A stretch of 5,370 bases of DNA from Candidatus Heimdallarchaeota archaeon LC_3 (GCA_001940645.1 MDVS01000061.1:1-5370); one strand, 5' to 3'; positions 1-5,370 are shown, numbered from the stretch's first letter. Program-made: numbers and translations. Notes: a model not told the origin generated them from the sequence alone.

Positions 1-438
1 AGGTAAATATTGTTTAAAATCATAATCGAAATATGATAGAGAAGTAATCCAGCAGTCTACTATGATATTCTCAAACTGGGTGCCCCCTCCAACATGATTA
101 TGTTGATAGGCAGCACCATGTACCTCTTTTCCATATCTCCTCATTGAAGTATCGTCAAGAGAAACTACTACTCGTTCTCGACCATCAATGTTACTAAATC
201 GCTTAGAAAGGTCTTTTTTCAGAATTTGAAGGTAGGGACGACTTCGAAGAAGCGAATAACGTATCTTTCGTGCGGAAATATTATCTATTCCTGTTCGTTC
301 TAAGCTTTGAATACTTTTTCTACGACCTGCAATTAAATGATCGCATAATGCTGCCATGTTTATATTTTGGCTGCCATAGCTCCAAGGGAATGTTTTTAAA
401 CTCTGTTGAATGAATTCTCGTATGGGAGGGAAGAACAT
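1..438 (-). CDS. DDE transposase, IS4/IS701-like, N-terminal part (cut by window edge)
   Basis: Translating the minus strand from ATG at 438 gives 146 residues open to the window edge, so the C-terminus is missing. The product would cut and join insertion-sequence ends. The N-terminal third is basic and helical. At residues 91-104 there is a beta strand ending in Asp-Asp-Thr followed by RYGK (VVSLDDTSMRRYGK), then HGAAYQHNHVGGG. This resembles the first catalytic Asp and the following conserved glycine/histidine region of IS4/IS701-type transposases with an RNase H-like fold. The exact IS family is not certain. The frame stays open upstream to a TAG at 478-480, so the start is ambiguous. GTG at 450 and TTG at 453 are alternatives, and a purine-rich AAGGGAG (471-477 on the minus strand) lies too far upstream for a normal ribosome-binding spacing to any of them. 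The gene lies 89 bases downstream of the LRR gene's tail on the same strand. Confidence 0.75.
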   Translation of the reverse strand, partial: MFFPPIREFIQQSLKTFPWSYGSQNINMAALCDHLIAGRRKSIQSLERTGIDNISARKIRYSLLRSRPYLQILKKDLSKRFSNIDGRERVVVSLDDTSMRRYGKEVHGAAYQHNHVGGGTQFENIIVDCWITSLSYFDYDFKQYLP

Positions 439-527
439 GGTTTGAATCACCAATTCTTCTATGTTTTTCTCTCCCTTCTAAATTTTATGAATTTTGTCGG
501 AATACAGAAATTTATGTAAAAAGTATG

Positions 528-773
528 TTAAGTTCGAAGGAAATTATCGATATAAAATTCAGGAACCAAAGGTATTACTGCAGACAACGCTCCAATTGTT
601 GCATTAGTAATGTTGGTATTTGATCCTACAAAGATCAGGGTCACAAGCTCAACGAATCCTATCAGTACGACCATTACGACTACACTACCAAAAACGAGTA
701 TATCTTCATCAACAACATCTCCACCAGCTTCAGGATTTACAGTACTATCTGTAATATTCGCAATAATATCATT
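528..773 (-). pseudogene. Frameshifted membrane-anchor tail of the LRR/SBBP gene
   Basis: Directly after the LRR frame's stop, the reading frame one base further along is open for 81 codons to a TAA at 528-530. If one T is removed from AATAATAATTAATG around 774, the LRR frame reads through as YNNNNDIIANITDS and yields a protein of about 430 residues. The tail holds an acidic linker (GGDVVDEDI), then a hydrophobic stretch rich in Val, Ile, Leu and Phe (minus strand, about 701 down to 627) long enough for one membrane helix, then an Asn/Thr-rich turn and a second moderately hydrophobic segment. It has no convincing start codon or ribosome-binding site of its own. The simplest reading is a C-terminal membrane anchor disconnected by an indel or a sequencing error. 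A separate small membrane protein is possible but less likely. Confidence 0.55.
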
Positions 774-1821
774 AATTATTATTGTACCCTTCTGTTGACA
801 ATGTTTCTCCAATAACATAGGTATTATTATTGCCATCAACTTTAATTCCTTGTCCACGATCTACACCATTTCCTCCTAATATGGAGCTGAATAATAAATT
901 TGCTCCATCTTCATCCAATTTAGAAACAAATACATTTTCACTTAAAGGATTAGCGGAGATTTGGGCTGTTTCAGGAAAATTAGTAGAATTATTATTTTCC
1001 AACGCAGATAAGACCATTAAGAATTTTCGAGAATTCCAATTATTATTGTCTATACTTATATTAGTCGTCTTTGAAATTAATTTCCAATTATTTATTGATA
1101 AACTTGTCAGAGAATTGTTATTTAGGTATATATTTTCCAAATTTTCTAGATTTCCAAGTTCTTCTGGAAGTTTTTGAATTTGATTATTATTAAGATAGAG
1201 AGTTTTTAATTTGGATAATTTTTCAACTGTCTCTGGGATATCAGATAAAAAATTATATGCTAAATTTAGACCAGTAAGTTCCTCTAGTTTTCCGATTGAA
1301 TTAGGAAGATAATTTATTTTATTATCAAAAAAATCAATTTGTTTTAAATGAATAAGATCTCCAATACATTCTGGGATTCTTTGTATAATATTATTGTCTA
1401 AATTAAGAATTTCAAGAGAATTTAAGCTACAAATTGACTTGGGAAAATTTCTAAACTTATTAGCCATTAAATCAAGCTCTCGAAGAAATTTAAGATTTTC
1501 AAACGACTCTGGTAGTTCAGTGAGATTATTGTTTAATAAGAAGAGAACCTTTAATTTAGAAAGAAGACCAATCGAATCTGGAAGGAAGGAAAGATTATTA
1601 TTGCTTAAAAATAAATATTTTAATTCAGAAAAGAGACCAATCGAATCAGGTAAATGGGATATTTTCAATCCTGTTAAATTTAATTGTATAACATGACCAT
1701 TTAACGCCTCTATCATTCCTTTTCTTAGCAATTCTTTTGAACTTATTGATAGGTTGTTTAATTGCACTATTTCTTCCACAATTTCTAGATCGTGAGAACT
1801 AATTTCTTTATCCATTATCAT
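772..1821 (-). CDS. Leucine-rich-repeat protein (Shoc2-like) ending in an SBBP repeat fragment
   Basis: The 349-residue product has a helical N-terminal cap (about 1-42) followed by eight 23-residue leucine-rich repeats of the LxxLxLxxNxLxxLPxxIxxL type (about 43-228). A degenerate ninth repeat and cap follow (about 229-275). Such solenoids usually bind proteins. From about residue 278 the character changes abruptly: STNFPET, FVSKLDEDG, ILGGNGVDRGQGI and NTYVIGET are the hallmarks of an SBBP beta-propeller repeat, found mainly in secreted or surface proteins. Only about one repeat is present, too little for a propeller, and it runs straight into a stop after an Asn run. No signal peptide is visible. 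ATG at 1821 is the longest start, but AAGG at 1825-1828 sits 9 nt from the ATG at 1815 and only 3 nt from the one at 1821, so 1815 is the likelier start. An AT-rich palindrome, TTTAATTAAA (1838-1847), is a weak TATA candidate. The SBBP end looks like a recombination graft and the frame probably once continued into 528-773. Confidence 0.88.
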   Translation of the reverse strand: MIMDKEISSHDLEIVEEIVQLNNLSISSKELLRKGMIEALNGHVIQLNLTGLKISHLPDSIGLFSELKYLFLSNNNLSFLPDSIGLLSKLKVLFLLNNNLTELPESFENLKFLRELDLMANKFRNFPKSICSLNSLEILNLDNNIIQRIPECIGDLIHLKQIDFFDNKINYLPNSIGKLEELTGLNLAYNFLSDIPETVEKLSKLKTLYLNNNQIQKLPEELGNLENLENIYLNNNSLTSLSINNWKLISKTTNISIDNNNWNSRKFLMVLSALENNNSTNFPETAQISANPLSENVFVSKLDEDGANLLFSSILGGNGVDRGQGIKVDGNNNTYVIGETLSTEGYNNN

Positions 1822-1892
1822 ATACCTTAGAAAACACTTTAATTAAATTTTTGTGTTATTCTATTTAGTTATTTTAGCTGATTCTAATAGTT

Positions 1893-1970
1893 TCAGTAAT
1901 TTCAGAAATTATCCTTTTTATGTCTAAATAATCAGTGATTTCAGTAGCAATCTTCCATATGTCTAAATAA
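1893..1970. repeat. Two-copy 39-bp tandem repeat
   Basis: Copy 1 is 1893-1931 and copy 2 is 1932-1970, directly abutting. Both start TCAGTRATTTCAG and end TATGTCTAAATAA. I count 9 mismatches in 39 positions (about 77% identity), clustered in the middle. The unit is a multiple of three. One minus-strand frame reads it as a 13-residue repeat, LDIWKIATEITDY then LDIKRIISEITET, ending in a stop shortly after. That frame has a stop upstream near 1982 and no standard start, so it is at most a remnant of a repetitive coding sequence. The direct repeats could instead be binding sites upstream of the LRR gene. Confidence 0.7.
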
Positions 1971-2047
1971 TTTAAAAAATATTATGATGAAAAAATAAGA
2001 AAAAATGTAATGGATCAATAATTGACACTTTGATCAAAATATCCCTT

Positions 2048-2179
2048 ATGAGAGGAATTAATCATCTTCCATTGGAAATAATAGAAAGAATTAAGAAGGA
2101 GGTTTCAAACCAAGGGAAAACATGAAAATTGGATGAATTTTTAGTAAAATTACTAAACTTTGCTTTCAATTACGATTAG
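2048..2179 (+). pseudogene. Decayed plus-strand reading frame, function unknown
   Basis: From ATG at 2048 there are 25 sense codons with helix-like composition (LPLEIIERIKKEVSNQGKT), a TGA at 2123-2125, then 17 more codons in the same frame (KLDEFLVKLLNFAFNYD) before TAG at 2177-2179. The sequence on both sides of the TGA has protein-like amphipathic character, which suggests a short gene or gene fragment broken by a nonsense change. I do not recognise a family. It could equally be a chance open frame in AT-rich DNA. Confidence 0.25.
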
Positions 2180-2199
2180 AGTAAAGAATGTAATTGAAA
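2164..2199. repeat. Perfect 10-bp inverted repeat with 16-nt loop
   Basis: The left arm TTTCAATTAC (2164-2173) is the exact reverse complement of the right arm GTAATTGAAA (2190-2199). The loop is 16 nt. The stem is AT-rich and lacks an immediate T tract, so it is not a typical terminator on either strand. It lies about 30 bases upstream of a TATA-like element leading into the short ORF and kinase, a position compatible with an operator, but this is only inferred from placement. Confidence 0.6.
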
Positions 2200-2228
2200 C
2201 GAACAGATAAACCAAATATTTCTTTTTC

Positions 2229-2237
2229 TTATAATAA
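2229..2237 (+). promoter_or_regulatory. Candidate archaeal TATA box upstream of the short ORF and kinase
   Basis: TTATAATAA is centred near 2233. The usual archaeal spacing of about 25 bases would place transcription start near 2258, a few bases before ATG at 2265. AT-rich background makes chance matches common, so this is a weak call. Confidence 0.3.
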
Positions 2238-2264
2238 AAATTACTTCAAAAAGCTCAGAAAGAT

Positions 2265-2414
2265 ATGATTGATCTCTCTATTATAAAACAAATGGGTATT
2301 GTCAATGAATTTTTAGAAGGGATTGCAACAAGTCCTAATAAATATATTTACGGTGAATTAGAAATTCGTGAACATATTGAAAAAAAAAGTTATTTCCAAA
2401 AGATCATTGTTTAA
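2265..2414 (+). CDS. Possible 49-residue hypothetical protein upstream of the kinase
   Basis: ATG at 2265 opens 49 codons ending in TAA at 2412-2414. The sequence begins MIDLSIIKQMGIVNEF and continues through LEGIATSP and YIYGELEIREHIEKK, with a balanced mix of hydrophobic and charged residues suggesting an alpha-helical protein. Purine-rich AGAAAGAT lies directly before the start but is not a strong ribosome-binding site. It ends 59 bases before the kinase start on the same strand, so the two could be cotranscribed. An A9 run near its end (about 2380-2388) lets the sequence slide into another frame that stays open a little longer (VISKRSLFKSRI), so the 3' end may be altered by an indel. I recognise no family. 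It may be a genuine small protein, a fragment, or chance. Confidence 0.35.
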   Translation: MIDLSIIKQMGIVNEFLEGIATSPNKYIYGELEIREHIEKKSYFQKIIV

Positions 2415-2437
2415 ATCGCGAATATAGTCCTTAGTGA

Positions 2438-2449
2438 TTTCATATATGG
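2438..2449 (+). promoter_or_regulatory. Candidate TATA box of the kinase gene
   Basis: TTTCATATATGG is centred about 29 bases before ATG at 2474. With standard archaeal spacing the transcript would begin a few bases before the start codon, giving a nearly leaderless mRNA. That fits the lack of a well-spaced ribosome-binding site there: TAGG at 2458-2461 is 12 bases away. Between lie iterated hexamers (GGATTA, AGATTA, GGATGA) running into the start codon. Confidence 0.35.
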
Positions 2450-2473
2450 AAATGAATTAGGATTAAGATTAGG

Positions 2474-3778
2474 ATGAAAAGATCACAACAAGTAGGTGAA
2501 TGGATTATTTTAAAGTTTCTCGGAAGTGGAGGACAGGCAAGAGTTTACAGTGTTAAGAAACTCACTGGAGAAACGGGTGCGATCAAAATCTTCAATATTA
2601 ATAGAAAAAAACAGCATTTAGCGAAATCTTCACTAAAAAAAAAGGCAAGGTTTGATTCAGAAGTGAAGGCCCTTCAGGAATTGAAAGGAAGTCCAAACAT
2701 TATACAAATATTCGAGTCAGGAATAAATACACAGATCTATTATTATATAATGGAAAAAGCAGATTACAACCTTAACAAACATGTTAAAATGATAAATAAC
2801 ATGGAACAAGTCTTCAACATTTTTTCTCAGATAATAAAAGGATTGAAAGCTATACATACAAAAGGATACGTTTATAGAGATTTAAAACCACAAAATATAT
2901 TGATAAAGAAAGATGTTGTTAAACTTTCAGATTTTGGTATAACCATTAATATTGCCGAAAGTATGAGGTTAACTTCTAAGGAAGAGCGTGTTGGATCTTA
3001 TTATTTTATGGCACCAGAATTTGAGGAAGGTAGATTTGACAATATTGATTTTTCCTCTGATTATTATCCTTTAGGGAAAATTTTCTATTTTCTAATAACA
3101 AAAGGAACGAAATTCAGCCGGGAAAAATTCACTTATCCTGAATTCCATCTTGCTTCAATTTATGGATATAATTTTTCATGTTTTGATGTTTTCTTTAGAA
3201 GGACCATTACACAAGTTCAAAATAATAGATATAAAGATATGAAATCAATAACTGATGCTTTTGAAATGTGTAAGCAAGATTTCATTCTTGAACCTATTTT
3301 AATGACATTTGGCATTTCAGATGTCTGGAATGTAGAAGAAAATGATGATGATTCTGAACCAAATATGAATCTTGTTTCTGTTCCGTATTACACACTTTGT
3401 GACAGACTAGAAATTGAGTTGTTTACCAATTTGCTTTCACTGACTAAAAATCCCTTTGCTTTCATAGAGGATTATAGGGATGGGGAAAGTTTCTCACTTA
3501 GAGGGATTTTTTTTGAGAGCGATGTTGATAATTTGGAAAAATTAATTTCTGGGAGATGGGAGATCTTTGTTCAGCTCTATCATGAACAATTCGACGATTT
3601 TGCATGCAAACATTACAAAAACATAACTGAATTTAGACAAGCGACCGAAAAAGCTCTCAAACGCCTGTTAGATAGCAAAAATTTTAAGGAAATTATGAAT
3701 TCTTCTAAGTATGAGATATTCCTAAAAAAATATCGGTCATTCCAATTGGATCACGGATTTTACTTTTATTTGAACTAA
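2474..3778 (+). CDS. Eukaryote-like (Hanks-type) serine/threonine protein kinase
   Basis: The 434-residue protein would transfer the ATP gamma-phosphate to Ser/Thr of partner proteins. All core kinase elements are visible: glycine loop GSGGQARV (17-24), AIK lysine at K38, the helix-C glutamate probably E63, catalytic loop YRDLKPQN (134-141, Tyr replacing the usual His, with D136, K138 and N141), DFG (153-155), APE-type MAPE (179-182), the subdomain IX Asp in SSDYYPLG (D196), and the late Arg in NNRY (R252). An intact catalytic set implies an active enzyme. The kinase domain occupies about 8-270. An acidic linker (ENDDDSEP, 289-296) leads to an unrecognised C-terminal region of about 165 residues rich in Phe and Tyr. 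There is no signal peptide or membrane helix, so it is probably cytosolic. ATG at 2474 places the glycine loop at the usual distance from the N-terminus. The divergent LRR gene and the small ORF just upstream are possible partners. This is the only fully intact recognisable gene here. Confidence 0.93.
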   Translation: MKRSQQVGEWIILKFLGSGGQARVYSVKKLTGETGAIKIFNINRKKQHLAKSSLKKKARFDSEVKALQELKGSPNIIQIFESGINTQIYYYIMEKADYNLNKHVKMINNMEQVFNIFSQIIKGLKAIHTKGYVYRDLKPQNILIKKDVVKLSDFGITINIAESMRLTSKEERVGSYYFMAPEFEEGRFDNIDFSSDYYPLGKIFYFLITKGTKFSREKFTYPEFHLASIYGYNFSCFDVFFRRTITQVQNNRYKDMKSITDAFEMCKQDFILEPILMTFGISDVWNVEENDDDSEPNMNLVSVPYYTLCDRLEIELFTNLLSLTKNPFAFIEDYRDGESFSLRGIFFESDVDNLEKLISGRWEIFVQLYHEQFDDFACKHYKNITEFRQATEKALKRLLDSKNFKEIMNSSKYEIFLKKYRSFQLDHGFYFYLN

Positions 3779-3845
3779 AATTTTCGGATAAATCATATCA
3801 AATCTACTATTTTAATTAAAATAATAAGTGAGTATAAATCATATT

Positions 3846-4508
3846 TTAAAGAACAGCATATAGATATTCTCTTAAGAGGCCAGACGGGAAGTCCTTTCTT
3901 TTTTGTGCAAGTATAATACTCTGTATTTGGTACTGGTAATCCTGATCCGTCAGCACAACAATAGCAATTCATCGCTTCGGGACTAACATTAAAATTGGTC
4001 ATGATGGTGGGAAACATAGACAAAAAATCTACTTCCAGCACATTGAAGTGTAAACCAACTTTGGGTGAAACAATAAATCCTCCACGATCACCATTAAGCA
4101 AAGAAGTCCTAGTTCGGAAATTCTCTACACCTGCTTTTTTCCAGGAATCAAGATGTCTGTTTGTAAAGCTTCAAGGATTTGCATTCCAGTAAGCAAAGTT
4201 CCTATTGATCCTCGACAACATGATTGGGGAGTCATACAGGATAATCGCGTTAACTCTACCATCCCTGCAAATCCTCCATCAGACCATGTAAAGGAGTTAC
4301 GCATATCGAAATGATGGCGACCAGCATACAAATGAAAAGACGTCTCTTTATAGAAATGACCACCATAAGACATGAAAGAGTTACCTCGTTCCTTTGAACT
4401 CTTAGCAGTACGATGAAAGGGATATACTTTCTTGTCACGATTGAAAAATACTCCTCCCAATCCTAACTGGGTAGCTCTCCTTGCGATAAACTGATAGAGA
4501 AACTTGGT
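3846..4508 (-). pseudogene. Family B DNA polymerase (archaeal PolB) remnant, truncated and frameshifted
   Basis: Three minus-strand frames join into one PolB-like stretch of about 220 residues; complete archaeal PolBs usually have roughly 750-900. Part one (4508 to about 4134) has SYGGHFYKE, GRHHFDMRNSF, GFAGMVELTRLS, SIGT, MQ and LIPGKK, matching the end of the exonuclease domain and its link to the polymerase domain. Part two (4134 to about 3886) has GGFIVSPKVGLHFNVL then DFLSMFPTIM, the PolB motif A (DFxSLYPS) with its metal-binding Asp. NFNVSPEA and a four-cysteine stretch ending in YTCTKKKG follow. Part three (3884-3849) reads SGLLREYLYAVL, then TAA. The first shift needs -1 at an A6 run (4135-4140); the second needs a one-base skip near 3885. 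The Exo I region and motifs B and C are absent, so no active polymerase can be made. It sits convergent to the kinase, 67 bases from its stop. It may derive from a mobile element or duplicated chromosomal polB; the sequence does not say which. Confidence 0.85.
4134..4140 (-). other. A_AAA_AAG slippery heptamer at the PolB frame break
   Basis: On the minus strand the upstream PolB frame reads GGA AAA AAG, so the heptamer A AAA AAG is in the phase required for -1 ribosomal slippage. A -1 slip leads exactly into the downstream PolB frame (GCA GGT GTA), while the zero frame stops at TAG three codons on (4125-4127). This matches the classic -1 frameshift heptamer. Because the remnant has a second, unrelated shift and missing ends, a simple loss of one A from a homopolymer, or a sequencing error, is the more likely explanation. 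Confidence 0.3.
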
Positions 4509-4774
4509 TTAATAATAGTTTAAACTATTTTAACAATCATCCTAAAATATATGATATATTTAATAATATAGGAAAATTGATAATTAGACCAGATAAATGG
4601 CCAAATTCCCTAGAAGATAAAGGATCAATTTTAACGAATAATTTTATCAATTTTGATTGGTGTTGTTACTTTTCTAGAGATTTTGGAACTATAAACTTTG
4701 AGAAAACTCGAAAATATGATAAGGGGAAAGCAAAAAATAACTTCCAATTATATTTTCAAAAAAACATAATTTAA
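4490..4774 (+). pseudogene. Unrecognised 3' gene remnant
   Basis: The frame is open from 4490 (after TAA at 4487-4489) to TAA at 4772-4774, 94 codons without ATG; TTG at 4577 is the only plausible start and gives 65 residues. The reading contains IIRPDKWPNSLEDKGSIL, NFDWCCYFSRDFGTINFEK and a lysine-rich KYDKGKAKNNFQLYF end, with Trp, Cys and Asp/Gly patterns that look more protein-like than random AT-rich DNA. I recognise no family. It begins near the point where the PolB remnant's homology stops on the opposite strand (4508), so it is probably the C-terminal fragment of a gene cut by rearrangement. A short genuine gene or a chance ORF remains possible. Confidence 0.35.
4514..4529. repeat. 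Perfect 16-bp palindrome
   Basis: AATAGTTTAAACTATT is identical to its reverse complement. It lies 5 bases beyond the last PolB-like codon at 4508 and inside the open plus-strand remnant. It may be a protein-binding site or mark the junction at which PolB was broken; AT richness makes shorter palindromes common, but a perfect 16-mer is less expected. Confidence 0.5.
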
Positions 4775-4793
4775 ATGTTTTTCCTTTTTTTCT
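4775..4793 (+). terminator. T-rich tract, possible archaeal-type terminator
   Basis: Immediately after the stop at 4774 the plus strand has T5 (about 4779-4783) and T7 (about 4785-4791) tracts. Archaeal transcription commonly ends at such T runs without a hairpin. It would close the plus-strand remnant. The region also lies just past the 3' end of the ISAzo13-type transposase, so it may contain the insertion sequence's terminal end. Confidence 0.3.
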
Positions 4794-5370
4794 TTAAGGC
4801 AAGAGTGTATAATTCCATTCAGATAATATATTCATATATCTAATACTTACTTGTCGTTTCTGAGTTTCTGTATATATAATTTTAGTTTTATACTCCTTAT
4901 CAATGTATTAAGCTCTTACTACTAGTCCTTGTTTAGTAGTAGTTGCATTCAGTAAATTAAGCATCGTATCAATAGAATCTAATGGTATTCCTGACCAATT
5001 AATGCTAATAAAACTAAACACCCGGTGTTCTATCGGATTCCACTTTGAAGTGCCTGGAGGATAGTGACAAACGGTCACTTGTAAATCAAATCGTGAAGCC
5101 AATAAATTTTGTAACTCTATTTTCCATCCATGGCGTCTGTAACCATTTGATCCTCCAGCATCACAGAGGATAAGTAAATTACGCTTATCGGCGTAGTGAA
5201 TCTGTCCCACACCCTCCCACCAGCAGACAATCATTTCCACAAGAAATTTTGAGGTTTCATGTGAATTCCCACAAAATATTTCAGCATTATTTCGTCGAAG
5301 ATCATAAATTCCGAAAGGAACAACAGTTTCTTCTCCTAAATTCTTAAAATCATGATCATAGACAGAGATA
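4794..5370 (-). pseudogene. ISAzo13-family transposase, C-terminal part with internal TAA
   Basis: The minus strand is open from the window edge (codon phase starting at 5369) for 153 codons to a TAA at 4908-4910. It then continues in the same frame for 37 more codons to TAA at 4794-4796. Conserved pieces in order are VYDHDF, PFGIYDLRRN, NSHETSKF, CDAGGSNGYRR (catalytic Asp codon about 5160-5162), VCHYPPGTSKWNPIEHR (Glu codon about 5028-5030), FSFISINWSG and TTTKQGLVVRA. These are typical of the ISAzo13 DDE family. After the stop, YIDKEYKTKI and the final SEWNYTLLP match the usual family ending, so the TAA is a nonsense change rather than the natural terminus. The truncated product would keep the visible Asp and Glu but lose its last 37 residues. 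The N-terminal half is outside the window. Terminal inverted repeats could not be identified with only one end present. Confidence 0.88.

Larger units (their letters stand above)
1822..2264. other. Intergenic region between the divergent LRR and kinase genes
   Basis: This AT-rich stretch has no intact recognisable gene. It holds a two-copy 39-bp tandem repeat (1893-1970), a plus-strand reading frame interrupted by stops (2048-2179), a perfect 10-bp inverted repeat (2164-2199) and a TATA-like element (2229-2237). Homopolymer A tracts around 1975-2010 add to the AT richness. It reads as a mixture of promoter sequence and decayed coding sequence. Confidence 0.6.

Noticed and set aside
610..798. 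Plus-strand Ser/Thr-rich open frame with a hydrophobic end
   Set aside because: It is the antisense of the Val/Ile-rich membrane tail; its low-complexity Thr/Ser run is what the complement of Val and Asp codons gives. No start signal.
830..1177. Plus-strand open frame opposite the LRR gene
   Set aside because: It is antisense to the LRR/SBBP coding region, with no recognisable domain and no promoter or ribosome-binding signal.
1394..1696. Plus-strand open frame with a repeated RRPIESG-like motif
   Set aside because: The periodicity (69 bases) is the LRR repeat read from the opposite strand; the LRR frame explains the sequence fully.
1893..1970. Possible CRISPR array
   Set aside because: The two 39-bp copies abut with no spacers and differ at 9 positions, and no cas genes are in the window.
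2164..2199. Intrinsic terminator
   Set aside because: The stem is AT-rich with a 16-nt loop and no immediate T tract follows the right arm.
3995..4192. Plus-strand open frame opposite the PolB remnant
   Set aside because: The opposite strand carries clear PolB motifs through this interval, so this is a shadow.
4256..4438. Second minus-strand open frame within the PolB remnant
   Set aside because: It overlaps the frame that carries PolB similarity and shows no motif of its own.
4794..5370. Recoding of TAA as a sense codon
   Set aside because: The kinase and other frames use TAA as an ordinary terminator, and this gene is in a decaying insertion sequence; a nonsense mutation is far simpler.

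Overview
This AT-rich window suggests an archaeal chromosome, and plausibly an Asgard (Lokiarchaeia-like) one. The archaeal assignment rests on a remnant of an archaeal-type family B DNA polymerase and on AT-rich TATA-like promoter elements. The Asgard suggestion rests on a eukaryote-like Hanks-type protein kinase beside a Shoc2-like leucine-rich-repeat protein that carries an SBBP beta-propeller piece. The taxonomic call is inference; no rRNA or tRNA gene is present to fix it.

Layout from left to right. Bases 1-438 (minus) hold the N-terminal part of a DDE transposase that runs off the left edge. Bases 528-1821 (minus) hold a leucine-rich-repeat gene. Its open frame (772-1821) ends in a fragment of an SBBP repeat, and a one-base frameshift separates it from an 81-codon tail with a membrane segment. 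Bases 1822-2473 are a divergent intergenic region with a two-copy 39-bp tandem repeat, a decayed plus-strand reading frame, a perfect 10-bp inverted repeat, a possible 49-residue ORF and two TATA-like elements. Bases 2474-3778 (plus) encode an intact serine/threonine-type kinase with an unrecognised C-terminal region of about 165 residues. Bases 3846-4508 (minus) are a PolB remnant truncated at both ends and carrying two frameshifts. Bases 4490-4774 (plus) are an open stretch that looks like the 3' end of an unrecognised gene. Bases 4794-5370 (minus) are the C-terminal part of an ISAzo13-family transposase with an internal TAA stop.

Taken together, this is an accessory, decaying neighbourhood: two different transposases at the edges, chimeric or broken genes between them, and one gene, the kinase, that looks fully functional. 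The kinase and the LRR gene are divergently oriented across about 650 bases. A signalling partnership (LRR recognition protein plus kinase) is conceivable but nothing in the sequence proves it. I see no CRISPR array, tRNA, rRNA or recognisable defence cassette.
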